Shown in pieces: positions 45,944 to 57,400 of a stretch of DNA of 64,000 nucleotides. Origin of the DNA: Lumbricus terrestris. Its lineage: Eukaryota; Annelida; Clitellata; Crassiclitellata; Lumbricidae. The position numbers and the translations under genes were made by a program. Every line of letters starts with the position of its first letter. The stretch's first letter is position 1. The stretch lies in NCBI GenBank assembly GCA_949752735.1, contig OX457042.1, positions 32,464,289 through 32,528,288 on the forward strand, in the 5' to 3' direction. Below the pieces are notes generated by a model. The model saw nothing but the letters and a program-made list of their open reading frames with translations, was not told the DNA's origin and searched no databases.

Positions 45944-48582
45944 CAAGGGCGGATACAGAAATTCTAGGGGGTGCGGGGGGTTGCAAAATTGTCGGTCTTG
46001 GGACAGGGATAAATTTTCGTCTTGGTCGCCGAAAAATCTTATGACCTTTTTTTAGTCATTTGTCTCGAATACCCAAGAAAAATATACCATTTTATCAGCC
46101 AAAATAGTTGATGACCTTTTTTAGTCGTACGGACCTCGTATACGGACCTCGTGGGTGTGGGGAGGGCCTACAAAACTACTCATGGGGGGGGCACGTCAAC
46201 TTTCCGAGCCAGAATAGCTGGTTGTAAATAAAGAAATTTCTAAATGGGGCCATGGCCGGATTGGCCCAGGGACGTCATTTGGGGGGGGCAGGGGGGGGCA
46301 TTTGCCCCCCCCTGAATTTGACCGATTGACATATTTTGACATATTTTTCCACACGTTGTTCAAAATTCCAAAAGGCCTGTGTCTTCACGATGACCTCTGT
46401 GGTTTTGTATGTGCGGGCAGATTCAAGCTGCACACAGTGCACAGTTCATAGCCACAGATACATGTATCAACTTATGTGTATATTGTGATATTGTCTGCAT
46501 AGGGAATGAGCTCAGGCTGATACTCCAAAGACGTATACAGCTTGTTCCCCCTATAAAGTCCCAGGTCAGTATAAGGTCACCAGATGTGTGGGTCCTGTCA
46601 GCCACACATGTACTGCAAGCCGACCAATACCCAGTTATAACATGAAGCAGCCAGGCATCTGATGCATGATTCTCCCTCTGAGCACCCCACCCCGTCTGAC
46701 CGAGACCTGGAGCGGATTCGTCAGCCTCCAACACCGGCGACCTCTAGGGCAAGTAGCAGGCAAAGGACAATGAGCGGGAAGTTCTGAAAGAACACAGCAG
46801 AAAGATGTATTACAAGGGCTGACTGCATGCATCACTTGGGGGAGAGGTATGAGTGTGGATTACCAATGTAATGACGGTCAGTAGAGCTGATGATTGGGCT
46901 TTCTTGAGAACTGAAGAGGACCAAAGGAAATGAGAGTTCATCCTGTAAACACTCACAACGATCCACATTCCACACGGTAGGCCTATTATGTGACATCCAA
47001 TTGAACTGGAAATTTACACAAACTGACTGTTTTTAGTGCAATGGTTATAGGCAGGTTACTTTTTATACATGAAATCTTGGATTTTAATCTTTTTTTCAGT
47101 CATATCTTTTCCAGGTTGATATGATCACAAGCCATTGACCACCACTTGAATGATCCCATAGGCATAGCCATAGATAATAACAGTCATTAACCCAAAAGCA
47201 AAAATATTTATTGCAGACTTAGTGCATGCAGCATGCTATATTGCTATGTGAATTGTTATTAATGACAAATTAAGGCAGTGTCTAATCTGGACCCCTCCTG
47301 GGGAGGGGATGTGCCCCTGCCTGCAAGAAATTTGTTTGAATTTCCACAGTGCAATGACACCATTTTAGGCTATGGTCTGAACAAAATTGCTCTGTTTGAG
47401 TGCTGCTAAGAGTGGTCTAAGACTTCAAAAATATAGGTCCACTAAAAATAATAGCAAATTCTTGTTGAGCTTCCACATTGTAATCATAGCATGTAGGATG
47501 TTATCCTGACAAAATCACTATATTATTTCAGTGCTGATAAAAAGAGCGGTTTAATATATCAATATCAAAATGTAATTATAATTGCAATAATAATTTCTTT
47601 GTGTATCAAGTTAGGCAATTCTGTTCTGTTGCTAATGGACTATTACAATGAGTAACAGCAGCAGACTGGAGTATAATAATTATTATGTACATGTAAGCTT
47701 ACTTTGTTGTACTGGAATAAGCTTACCCTTGTTGTTCAAGACAACACAATTAGTAGAAATGGTTAAACATGGTATACATAGTAAGCAAGAATTGCCAAAA
47801 TACCAAAATTGGGAAGCATATGTAATAATGATGTTGTTTTACTAAGTGTCTCAAGGAGCAAAACATTTTGAAATCTGACAGTTTGAAATTTGAAAGATTA
47901 CACTGGATAGTGGAGATAAGACATTTAATGGTAATTTTTTATTTTTGCAAGTATTAACAGTAAATTATTTTCCATTTCATGATGATGTCATCTATTAGAC
48001 TATTATTATAGTAAGTAATATCATTATAATTATATAATAATCAATAATATTATGGTAGATTATAATGGTCCAGCCCGGTCTATGTAATACAATTCTATGT
48101 AAAACAATAATGTAAACTGGAACAATGGCCATTATAATGTTTCAAATTTTTCTGTGGGTGAAGGTTATTTCTGTTATTTTAATTGTATAAAAATAGTTTT
48201 TGTACAAATATTAACAATAAATCCTACTCTTTTAATATGATACTATCATATAGGCCTATCATAGTAAATAATACCATTATTATAATCATATAATGGTAAA
48301 TAATATAGCGGTATATAATAACAAGTGCAAAACATTTAATTATAGTTTATTTAAAGTAGTATAGGCATTTAAAATATACCTCATCACTGAATCAAAAAGG
48401 CCTATAAGTAGATTTAATAAATATGAGCATGAATAAAACATCTCATTTAAGCACAGTTTTGCACATGTTGGCTAAATACAGAATTTACGAAGCTTGTGGA
48501 GTTTGGACCCGCGAATTTTTTTTGCCCCCCCCTGAAAAAAGCTGAAATGACGTCCCTGGATTGGCCCCTGGATCCGCCTCTG
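45944..48582. mobile_element. hAT-type MITE, GGGCGGAT family, interrupted by element B
   Basis: The left end is CAAGGGCGGATACAG (45944) and the right end inverted is CAGAGGCGGATCCAGGGG (48582). The flanks acagcggt and acaccggc match at 6 of 8 positions. With element B and one target copy removed, the host element is about 340 bp. Confidence 0.65.
46267..48558. mobile_element. hAT-type non-autonomous element B, 2,292 bp, nested insertion
   Basis: Perfect 8-bp duplications gattggcc lie at 46259-46266 and 48559-48566. Terminal repeats are CAGGGACGTCATTT at both ends. Inverted relative to element A (37359-39124), and about 530 bp longer. No transposase frame; the interior is AT-rich and non-coding. 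Confidence 0.9.
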
Positions 48583-48999
48583 ACACCGGCGCTGTCAGAG
48601 TGCATGCAGTGACGGAGTTCTGCGTGGATGTTCTTTCTGAACTTAATGCTGCTGCAATTGCATTTGGCCAATTATGCGTAGGCCTATCAGACGCTTATTG
48701 CATCTTTTTCTGGCTATGATGATTGCCGCCGAAGCTGCTGGTTATGGTGATGCTGGTGCTTGTGTTCGATGTTGCTACAACGCATCAGACGCTACAGAAT
48801 ATTCGAATCTAGTGCGGGTTTTAATTTGGATGAAAATTGAATGCAGGCACGTACACGCCTAATAATCCATTTGCTCCGAAGCAGCGCCTATATAGTGCCG
48901 AATTTGTATAGGGATTATAGTTTAGTGCGTCACATGACTTAATGCAATGCAATTTAATAGGCCTATAACATAGGCGTATACAAGCATGTCTAAATCAGG

Positions 49000-49297
49000 C
49001 ATAGGCGGAGACCTGGGCCGAGAATTGGGGGGGGGACGGAAAGACGCGAGATTTTCCGGAAAATTTCTGACGACCGGCGAAATCTGGAAAAAAAATTATT
49101 TTCGCCGCCAAAAAAGTTGATGACCTTTTTTTTTTTTTTTTTTAGTCATCCGGCCTAAATCTCGACGAAAATTTCTATTTTCGCTGCCAAAAAAGTCTTG
49201 ACGCTCAAACATTGGGGGGGGACAAATGTATGGGCCGTCCCCCCAACACTTTGATTGGGGGGACCGTCCCCCTGTCCCCCCTAGGTCTCCGCCCATG
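49000..49297. mobile_element. 298-bp hAT-type MITE, CATRGGCGGAGA family
   Basis: Perfect 8-bp duplications aaatcagg lie at 48992-48999 and 49298-49305. Ends are CATAGGCGGAGACCTGGG and, inverted, CATGGGCGGAGACCTAGG. Internal repeated attttcgccgccaaaaaag blocks. Confidence 0.9.
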
Positions 49298-49312
49298 AAA
49301 TCAGGGCTTAAA

Positions 49313-49505
49313 GTGTGCCAGGACGGTCATGGACGGCGTCCTGGCACTTATTTTCGAGGCTGGACGCCGTCCTATCACTTATTGGCCAGCACTACCAGGA
49401 CGGTCGTCCATGACTGCGTGGACGGCGTCCATGCAGTTACGGACGACCGTCCAAGACTGCATGGACGACCGTCCAGACAGCCACAGACGGCAGTGCATGG
49501 CAACA
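49313..49505. repeat. Cluster of GGACG/CGTCC quasi-palindromes
   Basis: Repeated ggacgaccgtcc, ggacggcgtcc and aggacggtcgtcc units in about 190 bp, each nearly self-complementary. A related piece lies at 60500-60620. Confidence 0.75.
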
Positions 49506-50262
49506 GGTTTCTATAGGACGTTGAGTTTTATGCCCAAATATTTCACAAATATTTCAGATATAGCATTTTAGATTTCTAGAGATTTATCCATTGTCTATCC
49601 ATAATGAGCAATTTTATTAAGATGACTTTTAAAATGCCACCATTGCAGTGAGGAAATTCAAACATGCAAACAACGTGCAGAGGACATTTATTGAACTCGT
49701 AAACTGTGTCTTTCATCAATGAAATTATGGGAAATTTGTTAGCCTACCATTACAGTTTGAAGATTTAACAAAAATTTAAACAGCTGAAGAGACACTTTTG
49801 AAGCCACAAACCACGACTCTCGGCAGTGAAGTGATGAGCCGTTTAGTTAAAATGACAACCTAAAATGCTATTCTTGCAATGTGGAAATTCGTCAAATTTG
49901 AACAATGGGGGAGAAAACATTTCTTGAACTCTGAAACCACATCTTTCAGCAACGAAATTATGAGGGATTTTGCAGTCAAGAAATTTGACAGATTTAAACA
50001 ACAGCAGGACTCAGCAGGAGACACTTTTGAAGTCGAAAACCACGACTATCAGCACTGACATGATGATCATTTTCGTCATAATGACAGTCTAAAATGCTAC
50101 CATTGCAGCGTGGAAATTCAAAAACATTTCGAAATGTGGGGAGGTGCTATCCGGGACTATACTCCCAGGCCCGCAGACATAAATTCCGGGCCCCTGGGCT
50201 GAGCAGTTACGGGCCCCAAACTATCTTTTGACTTATATTGAGCAAATTTACTCAAAACAAAA
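49506..50262. other. Non-coding stretch with an old direct repeat
   Basis: Two to three degenerate copies of a unit of about 200 bp containing aaatgctaccattgcagtg...ggaaattc and acacttttgaagtc (about 49630, 49865 and 50090). Confidence 0.55.
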
Positions 50263-50271
50263 CAAATAACA

Positions 50272-50944
50272 GGTTCCATGACACTTAATCCCGCGACACT
50301 TAATACCGCGACAGTTAGTACCGGACACCTAATCCCGCGACACTTAATCCCGCGACCAATTAATCCCGCGACAGTTAATCCCGGCGACATTTAATCCCGC
50401 GACACTTAATACCGGGAAAGCAAAATAACATTTTAAGAAGTTAAATTCTATAGAAGCAATATTCAAAGCAATATTCACCACTTCTGAGTGATTTTCTTGA
50501 AGGTGCGCTATATAAATTCTTGAAATGAATGAATGAGTAGCCTATTGTTCAAAGGAGTTTAGCCTTTGCATTTAAATATTATAAAACCAGTTAAATTCGA
50601 TAAAACTGCAGCCAAAATTCGCCTCCATGTCACTGCCCTATCGTAGACTGAACTTAGCAAATCCTGTTTAAAACCCTTTATGATGTATAATTTTGTGTAG
50701 CCTACCGATGTACAACAGAAAACCTGAACACTTTGAACAGTCGTACAATTATTCGTACTCACGTGTGTACAGGTATTAAGTGTCGCGGTATCAAATGTCG
50801 CGGGATTAAGTGTCGCCGGGATTAAATGTCGCCGGGATTAAGTGTCGCGGGATTAACTGACGCGGGATTAAATGTCGCCGGGATTAAGTGTCCGGGATTA
50901 ACTGTCGCGGTATTAAGTGTCGCGGGACTAAATGTCGTGCTACC
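50272..50944. mobile_element. TU-like foldback element with inverted arrays of 15-bp repeats
   Basis: Flanked by perfect 9-bp duplications caaataaca (50263-50271 and 50945-50953). The left arm is about nine head-to-tail units of ttaatcccgcgacac (50280-50418). The right arm is about eleven inverted units (50772-50936). Termini are GGTTCCATGACACTTAAT and, inverted, GGTAGCACGACATTTAGT. The spacer of about 350 bp has no coding capacity. The architecture (15-bp repeats forming inverted outer arms) is that described for sea-urchin TU foldback transposons, whose target duplication is 8 bp. Confidence 0.8.
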
Positions 50945-51384
50945 CAAATAACAATAGTGTGGGTATGAATGTGCGCTGATGCTTGCATTTATGATTTTAA
51001 TCAGCTCTTATTTTTAAGAATTTCATTTTCAAATAATAGGCCTATTGTAGTCAACGAGCAACCTTTCTGGATTTAACTGTAGGCCTAACAATATCTCGTA
51101 TAATAAACTGGTATTTCTCCATCTTGTCTGCGAGCCTAAAAAAATTATGCACTTCGGAAATGCTTTCTTCATCGCCAGGAAAATTATCCGAATGTCTTGG
51201 AGGACCGTTTATTTTAAGCTTAATAGCAGCCGATATCTTCTCAATCGTTTGTGTATAGACCTAAACGCGGGCCCTGGCGGCAGAGCGCCAACAAAAAAAA
51301 ACAATGCCTCTTTATAGTTTTCCATAATTTCAGCATATTCATAATTCTTATTTATAATATGTCTTCATTTGGAATTAAGATATT

Positions 51385-53876
51385 AGTAGTGAAGGAAGGA
51401 CAGTTTAAGAACAATGGGGGATTATCGTTAATCCCAGGCCCCGCCCCCTTGGCTGCCGGGCTATTAGGCCACGCCCCCTTGGCTGCCGGGCTATTAGGCC
51501 ACGACCCCTTGGCTGCTAGGCTATTACGTAACCTGCCTGGCTAGGGGCTATTATGCTAATCCGCTGGGCTATGGGCTATGGGCTATGGGCTATGGACTAT
51601 GGGCTATGGGCTATGGGCTATGGGCTATGGGCTATGGGCTATGGGCTATTGTGCTAAGCCGCTGGGCTATGGACTATGGGATAGTGTGCTAAGCCGCTGG
51701 GCTATGGGCTATGGGCTACTGTGCTAAGCCGCTGGGCTATGGGCTATGGGCTAGTAGGCTAAGCCACCCGCCCGCCGCGCTAATCCGCCCACCGCGCTAC
51801 AGCCGGGCTATTGTGCTAATCCGCTGGGCTATGGGCTAGTAGGCTAATTCGCCCGCTCGCCCGCCAGCCAGCCGCTATAATCCGCCGACCAATCAGCGCT
51901 AAGCAGCGACACAGCGGCCTGTCAATCAAACGAGCAGCGACCCAACGACCTGTCAATCAAACGAGCAGCCTCGGAAAGCTGTAACCAATCAGCGCTAAGC
52001 AGTGCCCCAACGTGCTGTCAATCAAACGAGCAGCATCTGAAAGCTCTAACCAATCAGCGAACATTTACCCTACACAGATGTTTATAGCCCCAGGCCATAA
52101 ATATCTCCTTTGATCTATAAAGTCCAACGGTTTCCTTTGATATAAATCTTTAATGACTTCTTTTATGGCCAACGGCATTCTTTAATGGCTTTTTTGATGT
52201 CCAACGGTTTCCTTTTATGATCTTACTAATGACTTTTTAATGACCTGCGTGCGCCTCTAATGAATTCCTTTGATGTCCAACGGCCGCCTTTAATGACTTC
52301 TTTTATGATCAACGGTCTTCTTTAATGGCTTCTTTGATGTCCAACGGTTTCCTTTTATTATCATACTAATGACTTTTTAATGACCTGCGTGAGCCTCCAA
52401 GGTAGTCCTTTGATGTCCAACGGCCGCCTTTAATGACTTCTTTTATGACCAACAGAATTCTTTAATGACTTCTTTTATGACCTGTCGTCGACACCAATGT
52501 AGGGCTTTGATGTCCAGCGGACGCCTTAATGCCTTTATGACTTCTTTTATGGTCAATAGCCTTCTTTGATGATGGCGAGCGAGAATCTTATTACCCAGCA
52601 CCCATGCTATAATATTGTTAGTGCATATAGCAATTTAACACACAAACTGAACATCCTTTCCTTTCCAATTCCTTATATTTTAGCCCTTGTATACGTTAGA
52701 AACACACAAATTACTCACCCGACCATTCCAATTCCGCATATTTTAGGCTTGGATACCTTAGAAACATACAAATTACTCAGCCGTCCATTCCAATTCCTTT
52801 TATTTTAGGTATGTATACCTTAGAAACACACAAAATACTCAACCTTCCATTCTCTATTTGGAAATAATCCCGCTTATTTTAGACTTGTAGAACTTAGAAA
52901 CACACCGTCTTTTCAACTTGACCATCCAATTTCTTTATATTTTAGCCTTGTACAACTTAGAAACATACAAACGAATCACTCTCCCATTCCACAGTTGGAG
53001 ATAATTCCTTATATTTTAGACTTGTACAACTTAGAAACACACAATCTGTAGCAACATTTCTTACTTCCTTGCACACACAAACTTAAAATCCAGCGATTCG
53101 TGCAACCTTCCTTTCCCAAGATGGGAACATTTCTTTCTCCCTTGCACACACAAACTTAAAATCCAGCGATTCGTACAACCTTCCTTTCGCAAGATGGTAT
53201 CATTTCTTTCTCCCTTGCGCACACAAACTTAAAATCCGACGATTCCTACAACCTTCCTTTCGCAAGATGGTGCCATTTCTAACTTTCTTGCACACACGAA
53301 CTTAAAATCCGACGAATACTCCAACCTTCCAATCCCAAGATAGGTCCATTTCTAACTCTCTTGTACCAACGAACTCAAAAACCGACGAATACTTCAACCT
53401 TCCACGCCCAAGATGGTGCAATTTCTAACTTTCTTGCACACACGAACTCAAAAACTGACGAATACTCCAACCTTCCAATCCCAAGATAGGTCCATTTCTA
53501 ACTTTCTTGTACCAACGAACTCAAAAACCGACGAATACATCAACCTTCCAATCCCAAGATGGGACCATTTCTAACTTTCTTATACCAACGAACTCAAAAA
53601 CCGACGAAATCCTCAACCTTCCACGCCAATATGGTACCAGTTCTAACTTTCATATACACAGAAACTCAAAAATCGAACAGCAGCACTATCAGCCGTTTGC
53701 AGCATGGGCCCTTTCTACATCACACACACACAATCATCCTTTCTCGCAAGGCTATGTCCAAATATCCCATGTATGCATATTTCAATTCACAAGGTGTCGC
53801 ATCTTCAGACTTTCACACACACACGAATCCAAAAGACATGGAAACATACAATCTTCAAATCTCTAGGTGGCGCATT
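51385..53876 (+). repeat. Left inverted arm of the foldback element
   Basis: From the outside inwards it contains: about 30-bp repeats with ggctgccgggctattaggcc (51440-51540); a (GGGCTAT)12 array (51566-51649) and degenerate relatives to 51845; CCAAT-rich units accaatcagcgctaag and gtcaatcaaacgagcagc (51888-52065). Next come ttaatgacttcttttatg units (52110-52570), ttagaaacacacaaa units (52620-53050) and a unit of about 73 bp around cacacaaacttaaaatcc (53078-53700). Open frames such as 52566-52808 and 53507-53866 are mirrored exactly in the other arm and show no known domain. Confidence 0.9.
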
Positions 53877-54304
53877 TGCAGCATTTATCAATAGCTTAAG
53901 ATCACAAATAAAATGAACAAAGTTCTGCTCCCAAGATGGTGCCCGAGCAACTTTTCCTGTCCAGACATGACCAAATATCGAACACATGCAGCATTTCTCA
54001 TACACCTAAGAGCATCTAGCACACACAGGCAACTTTGCCACTACAAGGGAATACACAGTCAATATTTTACACACACACGAGAACTTTTAAAATTTCTAAG
54101 TTACAGATATATAAACTTTGACCAATTTTTTCTAAATTAAGGTAACAAGGATACATGAAACTGTGAAGAATGTAATATACATAAGTCAAAGACTTGAACT
54201 TCATAGCTGCAAAGTAGCAGTAATGATCATTGACACAGTCAAAATGATAAGTATGATAGTTGTGCGAGCGAATAGGACTTGTACTTTTCGAATTATTTCA
54301 AAGT
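53877..54304. other. Spacer of the foldback element
   Basis: 428 bp unique to the centre. Its left part still shows a decayed copy of the 73-bp arm repeat (cccaagatggtgcccgagc). No open frame longer than about 75 codons, no RNA gene recognised. Confidence 0.7.
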
Positions 54305-56789
54305 AATGCGCCACCTAGAGATTTGAAGATTGTATGTTTCCATGTCTTTTGGATTCGTGTGTGTGTGAAAGTCTGAAGATGCGACACCTTGTGAATTGAA
54401 ATATGCATACATGGGATATTTGGACATAGCCTTGCGAGAAAGGATGATTGTGTGTGTGTGATGTAGAAAGGGCCCATGCTGCAAACGGCTGATAGTGCTG
54501 CTGTTCGATTTTTGAGTTTCTGTGTATATGAAAGTTAGAACTGGTACCATATTGGCGTGGAAGGTTGAGGATTTCGTCGGTTTTTGAGTTCGTTGGTATA
54601 AGAAAGTTAGAAATGGTCCCATCTTGGGATTGGAAGGTTGATGTATTCGTCGGTTTTTGAGTTCGTTGGTACAAGAAAGTTAGAAATGGACCTATCTTGG
54701 GATTGGAAGGTTGGAGTATTCGTCAGTTTTTGAGTTCGTGTGTGCAAGAAAGTTAGAAATTGCACCATCTTGGGCGTGGAAGGTTGAAGTATTCGTCGGT
54801 TTTTGAGTTCGTTGGTACAAGAGAGTTAGAAATGGACCTATCTTGGGATTGGAAGGTTGGAGTATTCGTCGGATTTTAAGTTCGTGTGTGCAAGAAAGTT
54901 AGAAATGGCACCATCTTGCGAAAGGAAGGTTGTAGGAATCGTCGGATTTTAAGTTTGTGTGCGCAAGGGAGAAAGAAATGATACCATCTTGCGAAAGGAA
55001 GGTTGTACGAATCGCTGGATTTTAAGTTTGTGTGTGCAAGGGAGAAAGAAATGTTCCCATCTTGGGAAAGGAAGGTTGCACGAATCGCTGGATTTTAAGT
55101 TTGTGTGTGCAAGGAAGTAAGAAATGTTGCTACAGATTGTGTGTTTCTAAGTTGTACAAGTCTAAAATATAAGGAATTATCTCCAACTGTGGAATGGGAG
55201 AGTGATTCGTTTGTATGTTTCTAAGTTGTACAAGGCTAAAATATAAAGAAATTGGATGGTCAAGTTGAAAAGACGGTGTGTTTCTAAGTTCTACAAGTCT
55301 AAAATAAGCGGGATTATTTCCAAATAGAGAATGGAAGGTTGAGTATTTTGTGTGTTTCTAAGGTATACATACCTAAAATAAAAGGAATTGGAATGGACGG
55401 CTGAGTAATTTGTATGTTTCTAAGGTATCCAAGCCTAAAATATGCGGAATTGGAATGGTCGGGTGAGTAATTTGTGTGTTTCTAACGTATACAAGGGCTA
55501 AAATATAAGGAATTGGAAAGGAAAGGATGTTCAGTTTGTGTGTTAAATTGCTATATGCACTAACAATATTATAGCATGGGTGCTGGGTAATAAGATTCTC
55601 GCTCGCCATCATCAAAGAAGGCTATTGACCATAAAAGAAGTCATAAAGGCATTAAGGCGTCCGCTGGACATCAAAGCCCTACATTGGTGTCGACGACAGG
55701 TCATAAAAGAAGTCATTAAAGAATTCTGTTGGTCATAAAAGAAGTCATTAAAGGCGGCCGTTGGACATCAAAGGACTACCTTGGAGGCTCACGCAGGTCA
55801 TTAAAAAGTCATTAGTATGATAATAAAAGGAAACCGTTGGACATCAAAGAAGCCATTAAAGAAGACCGTTGATCATAAAAGAAGTCATTAAAGGCGGCCG
55901 TTGGACATCAAAGGAATTCATTAGAGGCGCACGCAGGTCATTAAAAAGTCATTAGTAAGATCATAAAAGGAAACCGTTGGACATCAAAAAAGCCATTAAA
56001 GAATGCCGTTGGCCATAAAAGAAGTCATTAAAGATTTATATCAAAGGAAACCGTTGGACTTTATAGATCAAAGGAGATATTTATGGCCTGGGGCTATAAA
56101 CATCTGTGTAGGGTAAATGTTCGCTGATTGGTTAGAGCTTTCAGATGCTGCTCGTTTGATTGACAGCACGTTGGGGCACTGCTTAGCGCTGATTGGTTAC
56201 AGCTTTCCGAGGCTGCTCGTTTGATTGACAGGTCGTTGGGTCGCTGCTCGTTTGATTGACAGGCCGCTGTGTCGCTGCTTAGCGCTGATTGGTCGGCGGA
56301 TTATAGCGGCTGGCTGGCGGGCGAGCGGGCGAATTAGCCTACTAGCCCATAGCCCAGCGGATTAGCACAATAGCCCGGCTGTAGCGCGGTGGGCGGATTA
56401 GCGCGGCGGGCGGGTGGCTTAGCCTACTAGCCCATAGCCCATAGCCCAGCGGCTTAGCACAGTAGCCCATAGCCCATAGCCCAGCGGCTTAGCACACTAT
56501 CCCATAGTCCATAGCCCAGCGGCTTAGCACAATAGCCCATAGCCCATAGCCCATAGCCCATAGCCCATAGTCCATAGCCCATAGCCCATAGCCCATAGCC
56601 CATAGCCCAGCGGATTAGCATAATAGCCCCTAGCCAGGCAGGTTACGTAATAGCCTAGCAGCCAAGGGGTCGTGGCCTAATAGCCCGGCAGCCAAGGGGG
56701 CGTGGCCTAATAGCCCGGCAGCCAAGGGGGCGGGGCCTGGGATTAACGATAATCCCCCATTGTTCTTAAACTGTCCTTCCTTCACTACT
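54305..56789 (-). repeat. Right inverted arm of the foldback element
   Basis: Reverse complement of the left arm; (GGGCTAT) array of 11 units at 56532-56608, with the single ggactat variant at the 6th instead of the 5th position. Confidence 0.9.
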
Positions 56790-57019
56790 GATATTAACAC
56801 CAAAAACTTCATTTTCATCCATTCAGTATATACGATCACCATGCAGGCGCGTAATTCACTAGGCCTATAGAATCAACCGATGTAGGAGTAGGCCTAATTA
56901 CTGGCTCTGATTGCCTTCTTTTGAGATTCTGAATTGAGATAGGCTAGTGTGCGACTGTATTAAGGTTACCAACTTTTGCCTTTTCTAACTTATTAGCCTT
57001 TTCTTTTTGTCTTGTAATG

Positions 57020-57400
57020 TAAAAACAAGTGTAAATGATTAAACATAAAAATGTGTAAAAACATTAATGCAAAGAATAAGTGTAAAAGAATAAATGTAAA
57101 AGAATAAGTGTAAAAGTATTAATGTAAAAAACAAGTGTAAATTAATAAATATAAAAATAAGTGTAAAAACATCAATATAAAAAATAAGTGTAAAAGGATT
57201 AATAAAAAATGTAAAAGTATCAATGTAAAAAATAAGTGTGAAAGTATCAATGTAAAAAATAAGTGTAAAAGTATTAATGTAAAAATTGTAAAAATCAGTG
57301 TAAAAAGTGTAAAAGAATAAATGTAAAAAATAAGTGTAAAAGTATTAATGCAAAAGAAGAAGTGTAAAAGAAAAAGTGTAAAGGAATAAATGTAAGAGAA
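57020..57400 (+). repeat. Degenerate AT-rich tandem repeat (aagtgtaaaagtattaatgt)
   Basis: About 18-20 imperfect copies of aagtgtaaaag alternating with attaatgtaaaaaat, period about 20-40 bp. Confidence 0.85.

Larger units (their letters stand above)
51385..56789. mobile_element. 5,405-bp foldback element with 2.49-kb inverted arms
   Basis: The left arm 51385-53876 (2,492 bp) and right arm 54305-56789 (2,485 bp) are inverted copies. The 7-bp size difference equals one unit of the GGGCTAT array (12 units left, 11 right). Blocks I compared are otherwise identical. It is flanked by a 6-bp direct repeat gatatt (51379-51384 and 56790-56795). Termini are AGTAGTGAAGGAAGGACA on both sides. The arms are built of several successive tandem-repeat zones. 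The 428-bp spacer has no recognisable gene. Six-bp duplications and an AG terminus recall Polinton/Maverick elements, but no polymerase or integrase is present; modular repeat arms recall foldback/TU elements. It may be a non-autonomous derivative or a new family. Confidence 0.9.

Noticed and set aside
50280..50936. CRISPR-like array of 15-bp repeats
   Set aside because: The units are contiguous and inverted between the two arms; termini and a 9-bp duplication show a foldback transposon.
51385..56789. Assembly artefact (collapsed or mirrored contig)
   Set aside because: The arms differ by one array unit and the position of its variant, the spacer is unique, and both flanks carry the same 6-bp sequence with different DNA beyond.
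51385..56789. Complete Polinton/Maverick
   Set aside because: Size is 5.4 kb and no DNA polymerase B, integrase, ATPase or capsid-like frame is present.
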